This document shows, in pieces, positions 23,272 through 36,100 of a DNA stretch of 64,000 nucleotides; the first letter of the stretch is position 1; each line of letters opens with the position of its first letter. A program made the position numbers and the translations under genes. The notes below the pieces were generated by a model. It did not search any database. It saw nothing but the letters and a program-made list of their open reading frames with translations, and was not told the DNA's origin. The stretch is taken from contig NC_053141.1 of NCBI RefSeq assembly GCF_016808335.1, forward strand, positions 17,925,756 to 17,989,755. The letters run 5' to 3'. This DNA is from Panicum virgatum. Lineage: Eukaryota; Streptophyta; Magnoliopsida; Poales; Poaceae.

Positions 23272-23841
23272 TGGCAAAATAGCCACTTTGGTCTTTCAAC
23301 TTTGCTCCAAGGGTCAAGTTGGTCCCCCAACTTTCAAAAAGACCAATTTGGTCCCCCAACTTTTGTTTTTAGGTCAAATTTGTTTCTATACTGATGTAAT
23401 GCTCCATAATACCATGAGAAAGATGTGAAAATTCATTTATACCCATAGCTCCTTCTCATACTCAATTTCCATTATTGTACAGTTGTAATTAATCAATAAT
23501 AGGTCACGATAGATCTATTATTCTGTCTGCTGGTTTGATGTCTCTCGTATTTGTTGAAATGCTATTTCGTATTTAATTTAGTCTAGATCATATAAGAGTA
23601 TCATGCACATATTTGATTAACTTGTTGCACCATTGCTAAACATGCAAATTGTGAAGAGAGAAAATAGCCAAGGGTAAAAATAACTTTTTAGCATTAGTCT
23701 CATGGTGTTGTGGAACATTACATTTGTATAGAGACAAATTTGATCTAAAAACAAAAAATTGAGGAACCGAATTGATCTTTTTTGAAAGTTGAGGAACCAA
23801 CTTAACTCTTAAAGTTAAAGAACCAAATTAGCAATTTTTCC
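23272..23841. mobile_element. MULE-type MITE with long TIRs
   Basis: About 115 bp at each end are inverted copies of each other. Landmarks are AAGTTGGTCCCCCAACTTTC on the left and, inverted, AAGTTGGTTCCTCAACTTTC. Candidate 9 bp target duplicates flank it: TTTTTCCCT (23263-23271) and TTTTTCCTT (23842-23850), one mismatch. Long TIRs with 9 bp duplication indicate a Mutator-like non-autonomous element, here nested in the LTR-type segment. Confidence 0.7.
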
Positions 23842-24984
23842 TTTTTCCTTTCCTTCTCTCTTCCTCTCTCTCCTCCCTCACGGCCGAGCAGACCACCACG
23901 CGCACCACGCGCGGAGCCGAGCTCGTGCAGCACACCGCCGCTACGCGCCACCGCCCACGCTTGTGAGCCGTCACCTCAGTACCACCCCGCCGCTCCATGA
24001 CACCGAGCCGGCCCCCACCGCCATTAATCGCCTGGTCAAGCTTGCCGGCCGGCGCCGCCGCATTCCCACCTCACCTGCGCTGCTGCAGCGTCCTCTCCGG
24101 CACTGTAGCCTCATTGCTCGCGCCTTCAACGTTGCCAGCGCCGCCAACATCGACGACCAAGCTCTGCTCGGCCACAGCACCTCCATTAATGGCGAGCAGA
24201 GGAGCGTTGGCACCGCTACGCCCTGGCCGCCTATAAAAGCCGCCCCAACCTAGTCTACTCACCACCATCGAGCTCGCCGAACCGCCCAGCCACGCCGCTC
24301 ATCTCCTTGTTCCAATTTCTGTTTGCTCTGTTCTTCACCAAGAACAGACCCGCCTCGTCGATCTCCTCCACCGAGCCGTCTCGGTCCAATTCCTTCCACG
24401 GTGAGCACCTCTGCACTTTCCTCTACCAGCCCCAAACCGCGCCCCTCCATCTCCCAGCGACGAGCGAGCTCCCCACGAGCTCTCGAGACAGCTACAATGG
24501 CTGCTCGGTGAAGTCAATCTTTCAGCCCCTCTCCCATGCCCGGAGTCACCAAAGTGGAATGCCCCTGCCCTCTTCTCTCTCCCCATGCTCTCGGATTCGA
24601 GAACGGTGGCCGGAGCTGCCACCGGCTCGAGCTGGAGCAGCCCAGCCATGGCGGGCAGAACAGACGAGCACGAGCAGCTCCTCCCTCTCTGTTCTAATTT
24701 CCTTTTTTATCTATGTTCTAATTTTGATGAAGAGGTATATGAGTACAGAGCCCACCAATCCAAAAGCCCAAAATACTACCAGCCCAAAAATATCCACGTA
24801 CGGTTCAAAACCGTGAAGCGCCCACACATTGTCTAATTTATTTTTGAAATTAATTAGGCACCCAATCAATATCTCACCCATCCAAACTTAGATTCCATTG
24901 ATTCTTTTTTTTAAATTCTTCTAAAATTATATACTATCTACTCCATCTATTTTCATCTTCTTTTGAGCTCATTTTATTTTATAT

Positions 24985-25150
24985 TTGTGCTTACTTTTGT
25001 GTTTGTTTGTCATGTGTGCCGTTATCGTCGTAGCCGACAGAGTAATCGAGGAAGAGAATGCCAAGCAGTTTGGAGACCAGTACCGCAAGCTGGAGCCAAA
25101 GAACCCGTACCGCGAGCAGGAGCTTCTGGAAGGCTTTGAGGAGGGTAAGT
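24985..25150 (+). pseudogene. Exon-like frame of an unrecognised retroelement gene
   Basis: Encodes a hydrophobic start, then AKQFGDQYRKLEP and NPYREQELLEGFEEG, directly followed by GTAAGT, a good splice donor. The inverted copy at about 28850-29030 preserves much of the same protein, but its donor has become GCAAGT. A matching acceptor TTCTTTCAG precedes the frame at 26757. I do not recognise the protein; its repetition inside mobile DNA argues for an element-encoded gene. Confidence 0.4.
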
Positions 25151-26756
25151 ACAATATCATCTTTTGATGCATATTTAACCCAGTTTTACAACCACAATCT
25201 TTTGGCCGGTTTATAAAATTGCATATTATTTTATCGTTGAGACATGGTTGGATAGACACCTCTTGATTGTTATGACAATTTCTTGATAATCTAGGTTTGT
25301 CTCTAAATATGATATGCTCTGTTTGGATGATAAACACTGCTAGAATGCTTAGCACCTTGTTACTCATTTTATTACACATCAAATATGGTTACAATGTGTT
25401 TTATTAAAGAAGAAATATGTGAGTAAATTAAAGTGAGAAAAATAGGGATATTTGGAAAATAAAAGAAAGAGATGCTTAGATGAGATGGATGAGTATTTTT
25501 TGTATGAAATGCCATGTTGAGCTCATACCTTAGTGGTTGAGCAAGACCGGGAGATATCCATCTTAGCATAATTAAGAACCAAGTTGATGCATCATCTTGG
25601 CTAACTCAAATTATCATGCAACCACTCGATCGTTGTGTGTGGCAACGACTTTGCATAAATCCCACTAGCTAGTTTGTTAGTCATCAGGAGAGCTAGTGAG
25701 CAACGGGTGATCAAGGAGACGGGATAAGATCTGGGTGACTTATGCCCCGGATAAACCTCACTGGTAGGTCAACGATTCCTTGGTGAATTCCGTGTTGGCT
25801 AGTCAGGTCTAGCTAAGGTGGGTAATGACTTTGATAAGATCTGTACTGACACTAAGGTGATCGTGCTGCGGTACCCTACTTGTGGGTAAAGTGTACAATA
25901 TCTGTAGAGTTAAAACCTAGTCGAATAGCTGTGCTCATGGTATTGGGCAAGTTACGGTTTAGTCATATAACTAGATTTTGGGATGGATGGTTCTAAAGGG
26001 TGAATTGTTTTTGGGAAGGTGCCCAGCAGTTGCGCCATGAGCTACGATGGATGAGGAGTCCAGTAGTATTAAACTTGGATCCTTGGTGAAAGATCAACCC
26101 CACTTACTACTCAGTTACTAAAGAATTGCTTTGAGAAAATCTTTTCTAAAATAAATCCTTTCATGAGTAAAAATCTAGCTTTACTGCAAATTAACCTCAG
26201 CCTCATCCTTATTATATCCTGTGCATAATCTGTATTATCCCCCTCCGTGGATGGGTTTGGACTTGCTGAGTATTTTTGTACTCACCCTGATATTTGTTGT
26301 TGCTTCAAAGGAAGACCCGGACTTCGTTGTTGAGCACATTGAGTAGGTGGTCGTTTCTGCACCCAACGCTACTTGTGATGTTGGCCCTTGCAGGATGCTT
26401 CCGCTGGCACAATATTCTAAGCATGAACTGGACCCCGTCTGGGTTGTGCTCTGGTGTATCATCGTAGCCTTTCTACTGCTTATTATCGTGTGTATCAAGT
26501 GCCCACCTCCATGGAGGTTGTAGGGGGGCCTGAACTATTTGTTGAATAAATATATTATCAGTCTCCTAAGATTGATATTTGTATCACATTTAGTCTCTAT
26601 TTATGTGGGGACGCTTTAGGTGGTTCCAATGTCGTAGTTGGCTGTAGGGCGTGACCATTAGGATGAGAAAAGCCCATTTGACCAATATAAAAGATTTTTA
26701 AAAAAAATTTCTCCCCTGCGCTTTTGCGAAAACTAATTTACACCCGGTTCTTTCAG

Positions 26757-26972
26757 ATGACCGAAGAAGAATGGGTCAACAACCACTGTTTGGAAGAGCA
26801 TGATTTCCTAAGACTGTTGTTTACTTACATGGACTGTCTCGGCATTTATGAGCGCCCAGAGTACTCAATCAGGGAGTATAAGGACTGTGAAATCCTTCGA
26901 TGTGAGATGATCATCTATGTCGGGAGGAGCAGTCGTTTCCGTGACATTCAGCCTCTTGACAGTTCTTCTTGA
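26757..26972 (+). pseudogene. Second exon-like frame of the same retroelement gene
   Basis: After TTCTTTCAG the frame reads MTEEEWVNNHCLEE, then LGIYERPEYS and CEMIIYVGRSSRFRDIQP, and breaks down just past the inversion point. The minus-strand twin at 26988-27299 continues further. Proteins of this kind occur in grass LTR elements with no assigned biochemical role. Truncated at the palindrome centre. Confidence 0.45.
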
Positions 26973-26987
26973 CTGGAGGGTACAATC

Positions 26988-27299
26988 TCATCGAGGTGCA
27001 GCCAAGATAATTCTCATAAATCTGGCACAGATAACGCAGGCTTTCCAGCTTGCAACTTGATAAGTTTCCTCGTGCCGGAAACTAGTGGCAGACACATTCC
27101 AAGGTTGAATGTCGCGAAAACAACTGCTCCTCTCGACATAGATGATCATCTCACACCGAAGGATTTCACGGTTCTTGTACTCCCTGCTTGAGTACTCCGG
27201 GCGCTTATAAATGCCGAGACGGTCCATGCAAACAAACAATAGTTTTGGGAAATCGGGCTCTTCCAAGCAGTGATTGTTGACCCATTCTTCTTCAGCCAT
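26988..27299 (-). pseudogene. Minus-strand twin of the retroelement frame
   Basis: Starts MAEEEWVNNHCLEE and shares most residues with the plus copy at 26757-26972. It continues past it with NVSATSFRHEETYQVASWKA, a segment that in related element proteins precedes a conserved aromatic region. Stops after 103 residues. The upstream AG acceptor is altered relative to the plus copy (TTTTAG). Confidence 0.45.
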
Positions 27300-29205
27300 C
27301 TAAAAGAACCGGGTGTAAATTAGTTTTCACAAAAGAGCAGGAGGAGCAAGAAATTTTGTAAATCTTTTATTTTGGTCAAACGGGCTTTTTTCATCCTAAT
27401 GGTCACGTCCAGCCAACTACGGCATTGACACCACCTGAACCGTCCCCACATAAGTAGAGACTAAATGTGATATAAATATCAATCCCAGAAGGCTGATAAC
27501 ATATTTATTCAACAGATAGTTCAGTCACCATACAACCTCCATGGAGGTGGGCACTCGATTGATAATAAGCAGTAGAAAGGCTACGATACACCAGAGCACA
27601 ACCAAGACGGGTCTAGTTCGGACTCAAGAGTATCGTGCCAGCGGAAGCATCCTGCAAGGGCCAACACCACATGTAGTGTTGGCTGCGGAAGCGACCACCT
27701 ATTCAACGTCCTCAACAACGAAGTCTGAGTCTTCTTTTGAAGCAACAACATATATCGGGGTGAGTACAAAAGTACTCAACAAGTTCGACCCCCATCCACA
27801 GAGGGGAATAACACAGATTATGCACAGAATATAACAAGGATGAGATCCTAGATTTTTACTCATACAATGGCTTATTTTAGAAAATATTTTCTCAAAGCAA
27901 TTCTTTAGTAACTGAGTAGTAAGTGGGGTTGATCCTTCACCAAGGATTCAAGTTTTAATGCTACCGGACTCCTCATCCGTCATAGCTCACGGCGTAACTG
28001 CTGGACATCTTCCCAAAAACAACTCATGCCATAGAACCATCCATCTCAAAATCTAGTTATGTGACCAAACTGTAACTCGTCCAATACCGTGGGCACGACT
28101 ATTCGAATAGGTTTTAACTCTGCAAAGGTTGTACACTTTACCTACAAGTAGGGTACCGCAGTATCAAAGCCATTACCCACCTTAGTTAGACCTGACTAGC
28201 TAACACGGAATCCACCAATTGGTCATTGACCTACCAGTGAGGTTTATCAGGGGCATAAGTCACCCAGATCTTATCCTGTCTCCTTGATCACCCGTTGCTC
28301 ACAAGCTCTCCTGATTACTAATAGACTAGCTAGTGGGATTTATGCTAGGCCGTTGTCACACACAATGATCGAGTGATTGCACGCTAATTTGAGTTAGCCA
28401 AGATGACACATCAACTCGGTCCTTAATTACAATAAGATGGATATCTCCCAACCTTGCTCAACCATTAAGGTACGAGATCAACATGGCATTTCACACAAGA
28501 TACACCTATCCATCCCATCTAAGCTTCTCTTTTTTTATTTTTCAAAATTCCAATTTTTCTCACTTTAATGTACTCACACATTTCTTCTTTAATAAAACAA
28601 ATTGTAATCATATTTAATGTGTAATAAAATGAGTAACAAGGTCCTAAGCATTCTAGCAGTGTTTGTCATCAAAATAGAACATATCATATTTAGAGACAAA
28701 TCTAGGTTATCAAGTAATGGTCATAACTATGGGGTGGGTATCGAACCATGTCTCAGCAATAAAATAATATGTAATTTTATAAATTGACCAATAGGTTGTG
28801 GTCGTAAAACTGGGTTAAATATGTATCAAAGGATGAGATTGGACTTGCCGCCCTCAAAGTCTTCCAGGAGCTCCTGCTCGCGGTACGGGTCTGCTGGCTC
28901 CGACTCACGGTACTAGTCTCCAAACTTCTTGGCATTCTCTTCCTCGATTACTCCATCGGCTACGACGACGATGGCACACACGACAAACAAACACAAGTAA
29001 GCACAAACATAAAATAAAATGAGCACAAAAGAAGATAAAAATAGGAGAATTAGATAGTATATAATTTTAGAAGAATTTTGAAAAAAGAATGAACGGAATT
29101 TGAGCTTGGATGGGTAAGATATTGTAGATATAAGGTAGGGTGCCTAATTAATTTCAAAAATGAATTAGACAATGTGTGGGTGCTTCACAGTTTCAAAAAT
29201 GAATT

Positions 29206-29502
29206 GGTGTGTTGTTTCTGTGTGTGGGGACTTGAAACATACTTGGTATTACTCGTAAAAGTTTTACACCAAGTTGTATTTGTGCTAGAGTTTGAGGAGG
29301 GGGAGTACTCTGGTATTTGCGCAGGTTCTACATGTGACCGGTCACCCCAACCGGTCTGACCGGTTGAAGGTTTTGTTCAGCATTGTAAGCGTTGGACCGA
29401 TCTGACCGGTCGGTGTACTATAAATTATTTGAGTGTTATAAATTGTAGAATTTGCTGTAACGCCTATTCACCTTCCATTTAGGCGACATCCGGGTCCTTT
29501 CA
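29206..29502 (+). mobile_element. LTR fragment, right end
   Basis: Ends with CTATTCACCTTCCATTTAGG, CGACATCC and GGGTCCTTTCA, the characteristic right end of Copia-type grass LTRs. It carries self-complementary ACCGGT words around 29337-29422. The left limit is set only by the end of the inverted repeat. Confidence 0.5.
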
Positions 29503-30152
29503 GCGGTATACTTTACTCATGGGATTTTTTAAGTTGAAGGAAAATAAAGTATAGAAAAAGCATTTGTAACTCAAAAATAAGAAGACAGTGGCAGTCAACA
29601 AAAGAAAGGTATAGATTTATATCTTTACAAAATTTGATGGAAGAGTGCTGAAATTGTGTGCTGATCTCCTTTCCACGGGCATGCGCACAACTCTACCATA
29701 CGAAGATATGTGATAATGCGAATTGCTCATTTTGTTTTATGATATTGTTCAGGTGTCATGACTCGTAAATACGGAAATTACTTGCACCTAAACACTTAAC
29801 TCATATCCTTAGCACAACGACGGAACGAGAAGGGAACAATATCAAAATACTCTTTCAAAAAAAAAGAAGAACAAGATCAAAATATTATGAATATGCTCGT
29901 AATTGTACTATATCTCGTAAAAGCTGCGAAAATAATCTAAAAAAAGCTGCGAAAATTACAAAGCTATCTTGAGGAAAATATTCCTGATTCCTGGACAGGC
30001 CACAAGATTTGACCAACGATGACCACGAAACAACACAGCGGCAAAATCTAGCGAGCTCCCGCCGCCCGTCGGCCGTCACTCCCCCTCCCCTGCTCCACCC
30101 AAAACGGCAAAACCCTAAACCCTCCCCACCTCCCTCCCGCCGCCCCCCGCCG
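29503..30152 (+). promoter_or_regulatory. Upstream region and 5' UTR of the ATCase gene
   Basis: AT-rich to about 30020, then a short C-rich leader into the ATG at 30153. An in-frame ATG lies upstream at 30009. No clear TATA box was chosen; no other feature seen. Confidence 0.4.
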
Positions 30153-33100
30153 ATGGCCGCCGCCGCCGCCGCCGCCTCCGCGCGCGCCGCCCTCCCGCGC
30201 CCCCACCTCGCCCTCCCTTCCTCCGCCCGCCGGAGCCCCAGCGTCTCGCTCGCGGCCTCCCCCCTCCCCGGCCTCCGCGGCGCCGCCTCCGCCGCGGCGC
30301 CGCCGGAGCTGCAAGTTACCACGCGCCTGGGCGACGTGATCGAGGCGCAGCAGTTCGACCGGGCCGCGCTGAGCGAGATCTTCGAGGTGGCGCGGGAGAT
30401 GGAGGCCGTGGAGCGGGGCTCCCACGGCGCCCCCAGCCGCGTCCTCGAGGGCTACCTCATGGCCACGCTCTTCTACGAGCCCTCCACGCGCACGCGCCTC
30501 TCCTTCGAGGCCGCCATGCGGAGGCTCGGAGGGGAGGTGCTCACCACCGAGAACGCGCGCGAGTTCTCTTCGGCCGCCAAGGGGGAGACACTGGAAGGTG
30601 GGCTTTCGGCTGTCTGTCAGAATCTGGTGAGGTTTTGGGTTGGGGACGGAGGAGTGGTTGGAGTGGGGCGGTCGGTGGCTCTATTAGAAAGTCGAGTAAT
30701 TTTGGGTGCCGTTGAGAATGGATGTTGACTGAGCGTAGCGGGTAGGCGAAGAGACACGGGTTTCAAGCTTTCTGGAAGCAATTGCCACTGGCTGCTGGTC
30801 AACTATTGACAATTTTGGATTTGCCCCTAAATTTCAATTCTGAGTCAGTGAAATTTGAAATGAATTTCAATTCTAGTTAACTATTGTGGATTTTGACTTC
30901 CCACTAAATTTCAATTCTGAATTTGTCATGTTTGACATGAATTTAATTAAAGAAAAAAGTAAGGATGCATCGGGGTGACTTTTTCAATGTAAAATTGAAT
31001 AAATCCTTAAGTTTCCTATCGGTATACTTATATCAATTTCTACATCTTCTTGAGTGCGCTCAAGGTTAGTAATCATGTCTATTCGTGCTGCAGATACCAT
31101 AAGGACCGTTGAGGGTTATTCTGATATTATTGTTCTGAGACATTTTGAAAGTGGTGCTGCAAGGAGGGCTGCCGATACTGCAATCATTCCAGTTATTAAT
31201 GCAGGTGATGGGCCAGGGCAACACCCAACCCAGGTTAGTATTCAGTTTCTGTCCCTCTCTCCTAGTCTCCTCTTTCTTAATTAAAAAAAATAATATCGTC
31301 TGTCAGATGACCATGGAGGGTAGCTCCTGAGACAATGGTTTTTCAGTTTCTTTTTTTAATCCGGGGACAAGAGCTAAAACTGTGTTGGAGTGGACGATGG
31401 TCTAGTCATTAGTTGCGATGTTTCAAAATTATTCACAAGCGACAATGAACTCTTTGATGGCCATTTTGGAGTTTGGGTACTTTAGTATGTGAAAAGGGAC
31501 AATGATGTGCACTTGGACTTGACGATGCACTTAAGCCTTAGCCTGTGAGGCAATTCTTCACATTGTTTATGTCTGGTTCTGAACCTGTCTGATGCTTCAT
31601 TTAGTATTTGGCTGTATATGGTTGTAGCATTGGAAGAATGGAAATTACTGTAACGGAATAAACCATTTTGATCTCCTTCAAACAGATCATGTACTGGCAT
31701 ATAATTTGTATTATTTATTTGTAAGTTGACTAAATGGAAGGGCCAGAAGGCGAAGGAGGTTGAGGATACTGGCTTGAAGCTTTGGTACACGGGAGCAACT
31801 CCGGGTAGGAATGATGTAGGCATCTTGATTGATAGGAGCCTTAAGGATGGAGTCATAGAGGTTAGAAGGCAAGGCGACCGGATTATCCTAATCCGGTTGG
31901 TAGTTGGAGATTCGGTTTTGAATGTGATCAGTGCCTATGCCTCTCAGGTAGGCCTTAGTGAGAGCACCAAGATGCAGTTCTGGGAAGATCTAGATAGCAT
32001 GGTTAGTACCGTGTCTACCAGCGAGAAACTCTTCATAGGAGGAGATCTCAACGGCCATGTGGGTGCAACTAATGTAGGGTTCGAGCGAGTGCACGGGGGT
32101 TTTGGGTATGGTAGCAGGAGTCAAGAGGGGGAGGATGTGTTGAACTTCGCGTTAGCCTACGACTTGTTGATAGCGAATACCGTATTTAAGAAGAGGGAAT
32201 CCCATCTTGTGACGTTTCGTAGTGGACAACACTCGAGACAGATCGATTTTATCCTTGCTAGGAGGGAGGATAGACGTGATTGCTTAGATTGTAAGGTGAT
32301 ACCTGGGGAGTGTGTTGTCCCTCAACACAAGCTTGTGGTGGCGGACTTTCGTTTTTCGGGTACGTGTCCACCGGGACAAACGTGCCAAGATTGCGAGAAC
32401 AAAGTGGTGGAAGCTTAGAGGGGAAGCGGCACAAGCGTTTAAGGAAAGGATGCTAGGTGAGGGGCCTTGGGAAGAAGGAGAAGACGCAGATGACATGTGG
32501 TTAAAGATGACAACATGTGTTCGGAAGGTGGCCTCAGAGGTGTTTGGCGTGAGTAGGGGAGGCAAATAGGAGGGGAAAGACACCTGGTGGTGGAATGACG
32601 AGGTGCAAAGGGCTATTAAGGAGAAGAAGGAGTGTTTCAAGCGTCTCCACCTTGACAAGAGTGCAGCCAACATCGAGGGCTATAAATTAGCGAAGAGGGT
32701 TGCAAAGCGAGCTGTGAATGTAGCAAAGGGTAAGGCGTATGATGAACTGTATCAGCGGCTAGGCACAAAAGAAGGGGAGAAGGACATTTATAGGATGGCT
32801 AGGATCCGCGAGCGGAAGACAAGGGACATCAACCAAATCAAATGCATTAAAGATGGGACAGATCGACTGCTAGTGAAGGATGAGGAGATCATGGATAGAT
32901 GGAGAGAGTACTTCGACAAGTTGTTTAATGGGCAGAGTGAGGGCCCTACCCTTGAGTTAGATGACTCTTTTGACGATACCAACAGACGTTTTGTGAGGAG
33001 AATTCAGGAGGTAGAGATCGGGGAGGCTTTGAAGAGGATGAAGGGAGGTAAATCGATGGGCCCTGATGGTATCCCCATTGAGGTGTGGAGATGTCTAGGA

Positions 33101-36100
33101 GATAGAGCAATAGTATGGTTAACTAAGTTTTTTAATCTCATTTTTCGGTCAAACAAGATGCCGGAAGAATGGAGAAGTATATTAGTACCCATCTTCAAAA
33201 ACAAGGGTGATGTTCAAAGTTGTACTAACTACCGTGGGATTAAGCTGATGAGCCATACGATGAAGCTTTGGGAGAGGGTTATCGAGCATCGCCTAAGAAG
33301 AGTGACAAGTGTGACCCAAAACCAATTTGGGTTCATGCCTGGAAGGTCAACCATGGAGGCGATTTTCTTAATACGACAATTGATGGAGAGATATAGGGAA
33401 CAGAAGAAGGACTTGCACATGGTCTTCATTGACCTTGAGAAGGCATATGACAAAGTACCGAGAAATGTCATGTGGTGGGCCTTGGAGAAGCACAAAGTCC
33501 CAACTAAGTACATTATCCTCATTAAGGATATGTACAAGGATGCGACGACGTTTGTCCGGACATGTGATGGCAACACCACTGACTTTCCTATTAACATAGG
33601 CCTACACCAGGGGTCAGCATTGAGCCCTTATTTATTTGCTTTAGTGATGGATGAGGTCACAAGGGATATACAAGGTGAGATCCCTTGGTGTATGCTCTTT
33701 GCTGATGATTTGGTGCTAGTTGACGAGAGTAGGGTAGGAGTTAATAGGAAGTTAAAGCTGTGGAGACGCACGTTAGAGTCGAAAGGGTTCAGACTTAGTA
33801 GGACCAAGACCGAGTACATGATGTGCGATTTCAGCGCGACTAGGCATGAGGGGGGAGACGTTAGTTTAGATGGACATGTGGTGGTCCAGAAGGATACTTT
33901 TCGGTATTTAGGATCGGTGCTACAAAAGGATGGCGACATTGATGAAGATGTTAGGCATAGAATTTCAGCTGGCTGGTTGAAATGGCGGCAAGCTTCTGGC
34001 ATCCTTTGTGACAAGAGGGTGCCACAAAAGCTAAAAGGCAAATTCTATAGGACAGCAATTCGTCCGGCGATGCTATACGGTGCTGAATGTTGGCCTACAA
34101 AAAGGCGACATGTCCAGCAACTGAGTGTAGCAGAGATGCGGATGTTGCGGTGGTTTTGCGGGCACACAAGGAGGGATAGAGTCCGGAATGAAGTTATTCG
34201 GGATAGGGTCGGAGTGGCACCAATTGAGGAGAAACTTACCCAGCATCGGCTGAGATGGTTTGGACATGTCCAACGAAGGCCTCCTGAGGCGCCGGTGCGT
34301 AATGGGGTTCTTGAGCGGGTCGACAATGTAAAGAGGGGTAGAGGTAGACCTAAACTGACGTGGGATGAGTCGGTTAAGAGAGACCTTAAGGATTGGAATA
34401 TCTCTAAAGAGATAGCTTTGGATAGGAGCGTTTGGAGACTAGCTATCAATGTGCCTGAACCTTGAACTTATTTTTTTCGGGTTTCATCTCTAGCCTACCC
34501 CAACTTGTTTGGGAAAAAAGGCTATGTTGTTGTTGTATTTGTAAGTTGACTAGGACTTCATTGTCTTGGCAACTTCCTTACGTATATTCTGCACCAGCAA
34601 GAATCTGTTGCCACAAACAACATATTCTGTGGCATCATGTTGATAAGTAAAGTCATATAGTACTCATCGGAGTGTACTTTTATGTAACAACTTTCTAAAA
34701 TACCTTTTATGTTGCATCTATCTTTCAGTTTGAGGATTTTGTCATTTCTAATTGATAATTTCATTATTTCTTCAGGCTTTATTGGATGTGTACACAATAA
34801 AGAGAGAAATTGGTGCACTAGATGGAATAAAACTTGGTTTGGTTGGTGACCTTGCTAATGGGAGGACAGTTCGTTCCCTGGCTTATTTGATTGCTAAATA
34901 CCAGAACATTAAGATATACTTTGTGTCTCCTGATGTTGTTAAAATGAAGGTACTATTCTTGTAAACCAACATCTTGACTTTTGTTTCTTTTATTCCCTAT
35001 TTTAGCCCTAAATGGTGTTTGTTTCCCTTTCTGTCCAAAGGATGACATCAAGGACTACTTAAATTCCCAAGGTGTTGAATGGGAAGAAAGTTCAGATTTG
35101 TTGGAGGTAGCATCCCAGTGTGATGTTATTTATCAAACACGTATTCAAAAAGAAAGATTTGGTGAGAGGATTGATCTTTACGAAGCAGCTCGTGGCAAAT
35201 ACATCGTAGACAAGAAGGTCTTAGATGTGCTGCCAAAGCATGCTGTGATCATGCATCCCCTTCCAAGGCTTGATGAGGTTAGAAGTTATCCTTATGAATG
35301 GAATAGTTTGCACAGTATTCATACTGTTCCATGCTGTCAATGTTCCCAATGAAATATAATTAGTTGTACTTGACATTAGGAATTAACTGCGGTAGCTGGC
35401 TTTGTCCTATTGCTGTCACGGGGTGTTACATGAACATTTCACAGTTTCATCTAATGTTTCAAGTGTTAGCACTCCACAGTTTAATCTAACATTAAATCTG
35501 AGCACTAGGCTCTGTTCGGCATTATGGTGGATAAAGATAATCTTACTTACATTTTTTTTGGTGTTTGTTCTTGCTGAAAGCAGACCCTGTTGAGTTGCAA
35601 GGAGGAAAAAAAACAAAATAATTATATAAACTATTCATGTGAGGAAAAATAGGCAACCATCAACTATAGATGACATAACTAGGTAAAACTATAATTTTCC
35701 GAACAATATGCTTTTGAAGACTGCTTTCCTAGCAACTTTAGAACTAAATCCAGCATAGCACATCAGCGCAACTACCACAAACTGGCCCTTGGTGAATCTG
35801 TGGATGGAAGTGCTAGGATTTTTCTGTTTTGATTAGTTAGTAGTTACTGTACCAAATGAAATGGCTTTGTGTAGGTAGATGCATCAGTTTTCCTTGACGG
35901 AACAATTGCGTACATGCCCTCACTTGATGTATTAGTTTACCTTAAGTATAGATATGATCCTCCGATCATCCAATGTCAAAACTTCCAGTTAGATGGTAAG
36001 TAATACTAGTTTTCCTTAAGTGTGTATATGATGTTCCAATCATACAATGTCAAAATCTCCTGTAAATATGCTTAGCCACAGCTCTTGTCTGCAGTTGGTT

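Larger units (their letters stand above)
23021..26960 (+). mobile_element. LTR-type retroelement segment, plus copy of an inverted pair
   Basis: The segment opens with TGTAATATCCCAAAA, a common start of long Ty3-type grass LTRs, directly after a truncated gag. It includes a GC-rich leader-like part (23870-24800), a short exon-like frame at 24985-25150, and GACTTGCTGAGTATTTTTG near 26260, a word recurring in related LTRs here (about 27760 and 57980, both inverted). It ends with an exon-like frame at 26757-26972. From 24795 on it is mirrored by 27105-29205. Exact LTR and internal limits are not resolved. Confidence 0.5.
24795..29205. repeat. Large inverted repeat, two arms of about 2.1 kb
   Basis: The left arm (about 24795-26958) and right arm (about 27105-29205) are reverse complements, highly similar by eye, around a spacer of about 150 bp. 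Matching landmarks: CACCCACACATTGTCTAATT at both outer ends, the FGDQYR / REQELLE coding word in both arms, and EEEWVNNHCLEE next to the centre in both. It arose from two related elements, or one duplicated element, facing each other. Confidence 0.85.

Noticed and set aside
33004..34449. Minus-strand frames of 66-137 codons
   Set aside because: Antisense shadows of the LINE reverse transcriptase frame.
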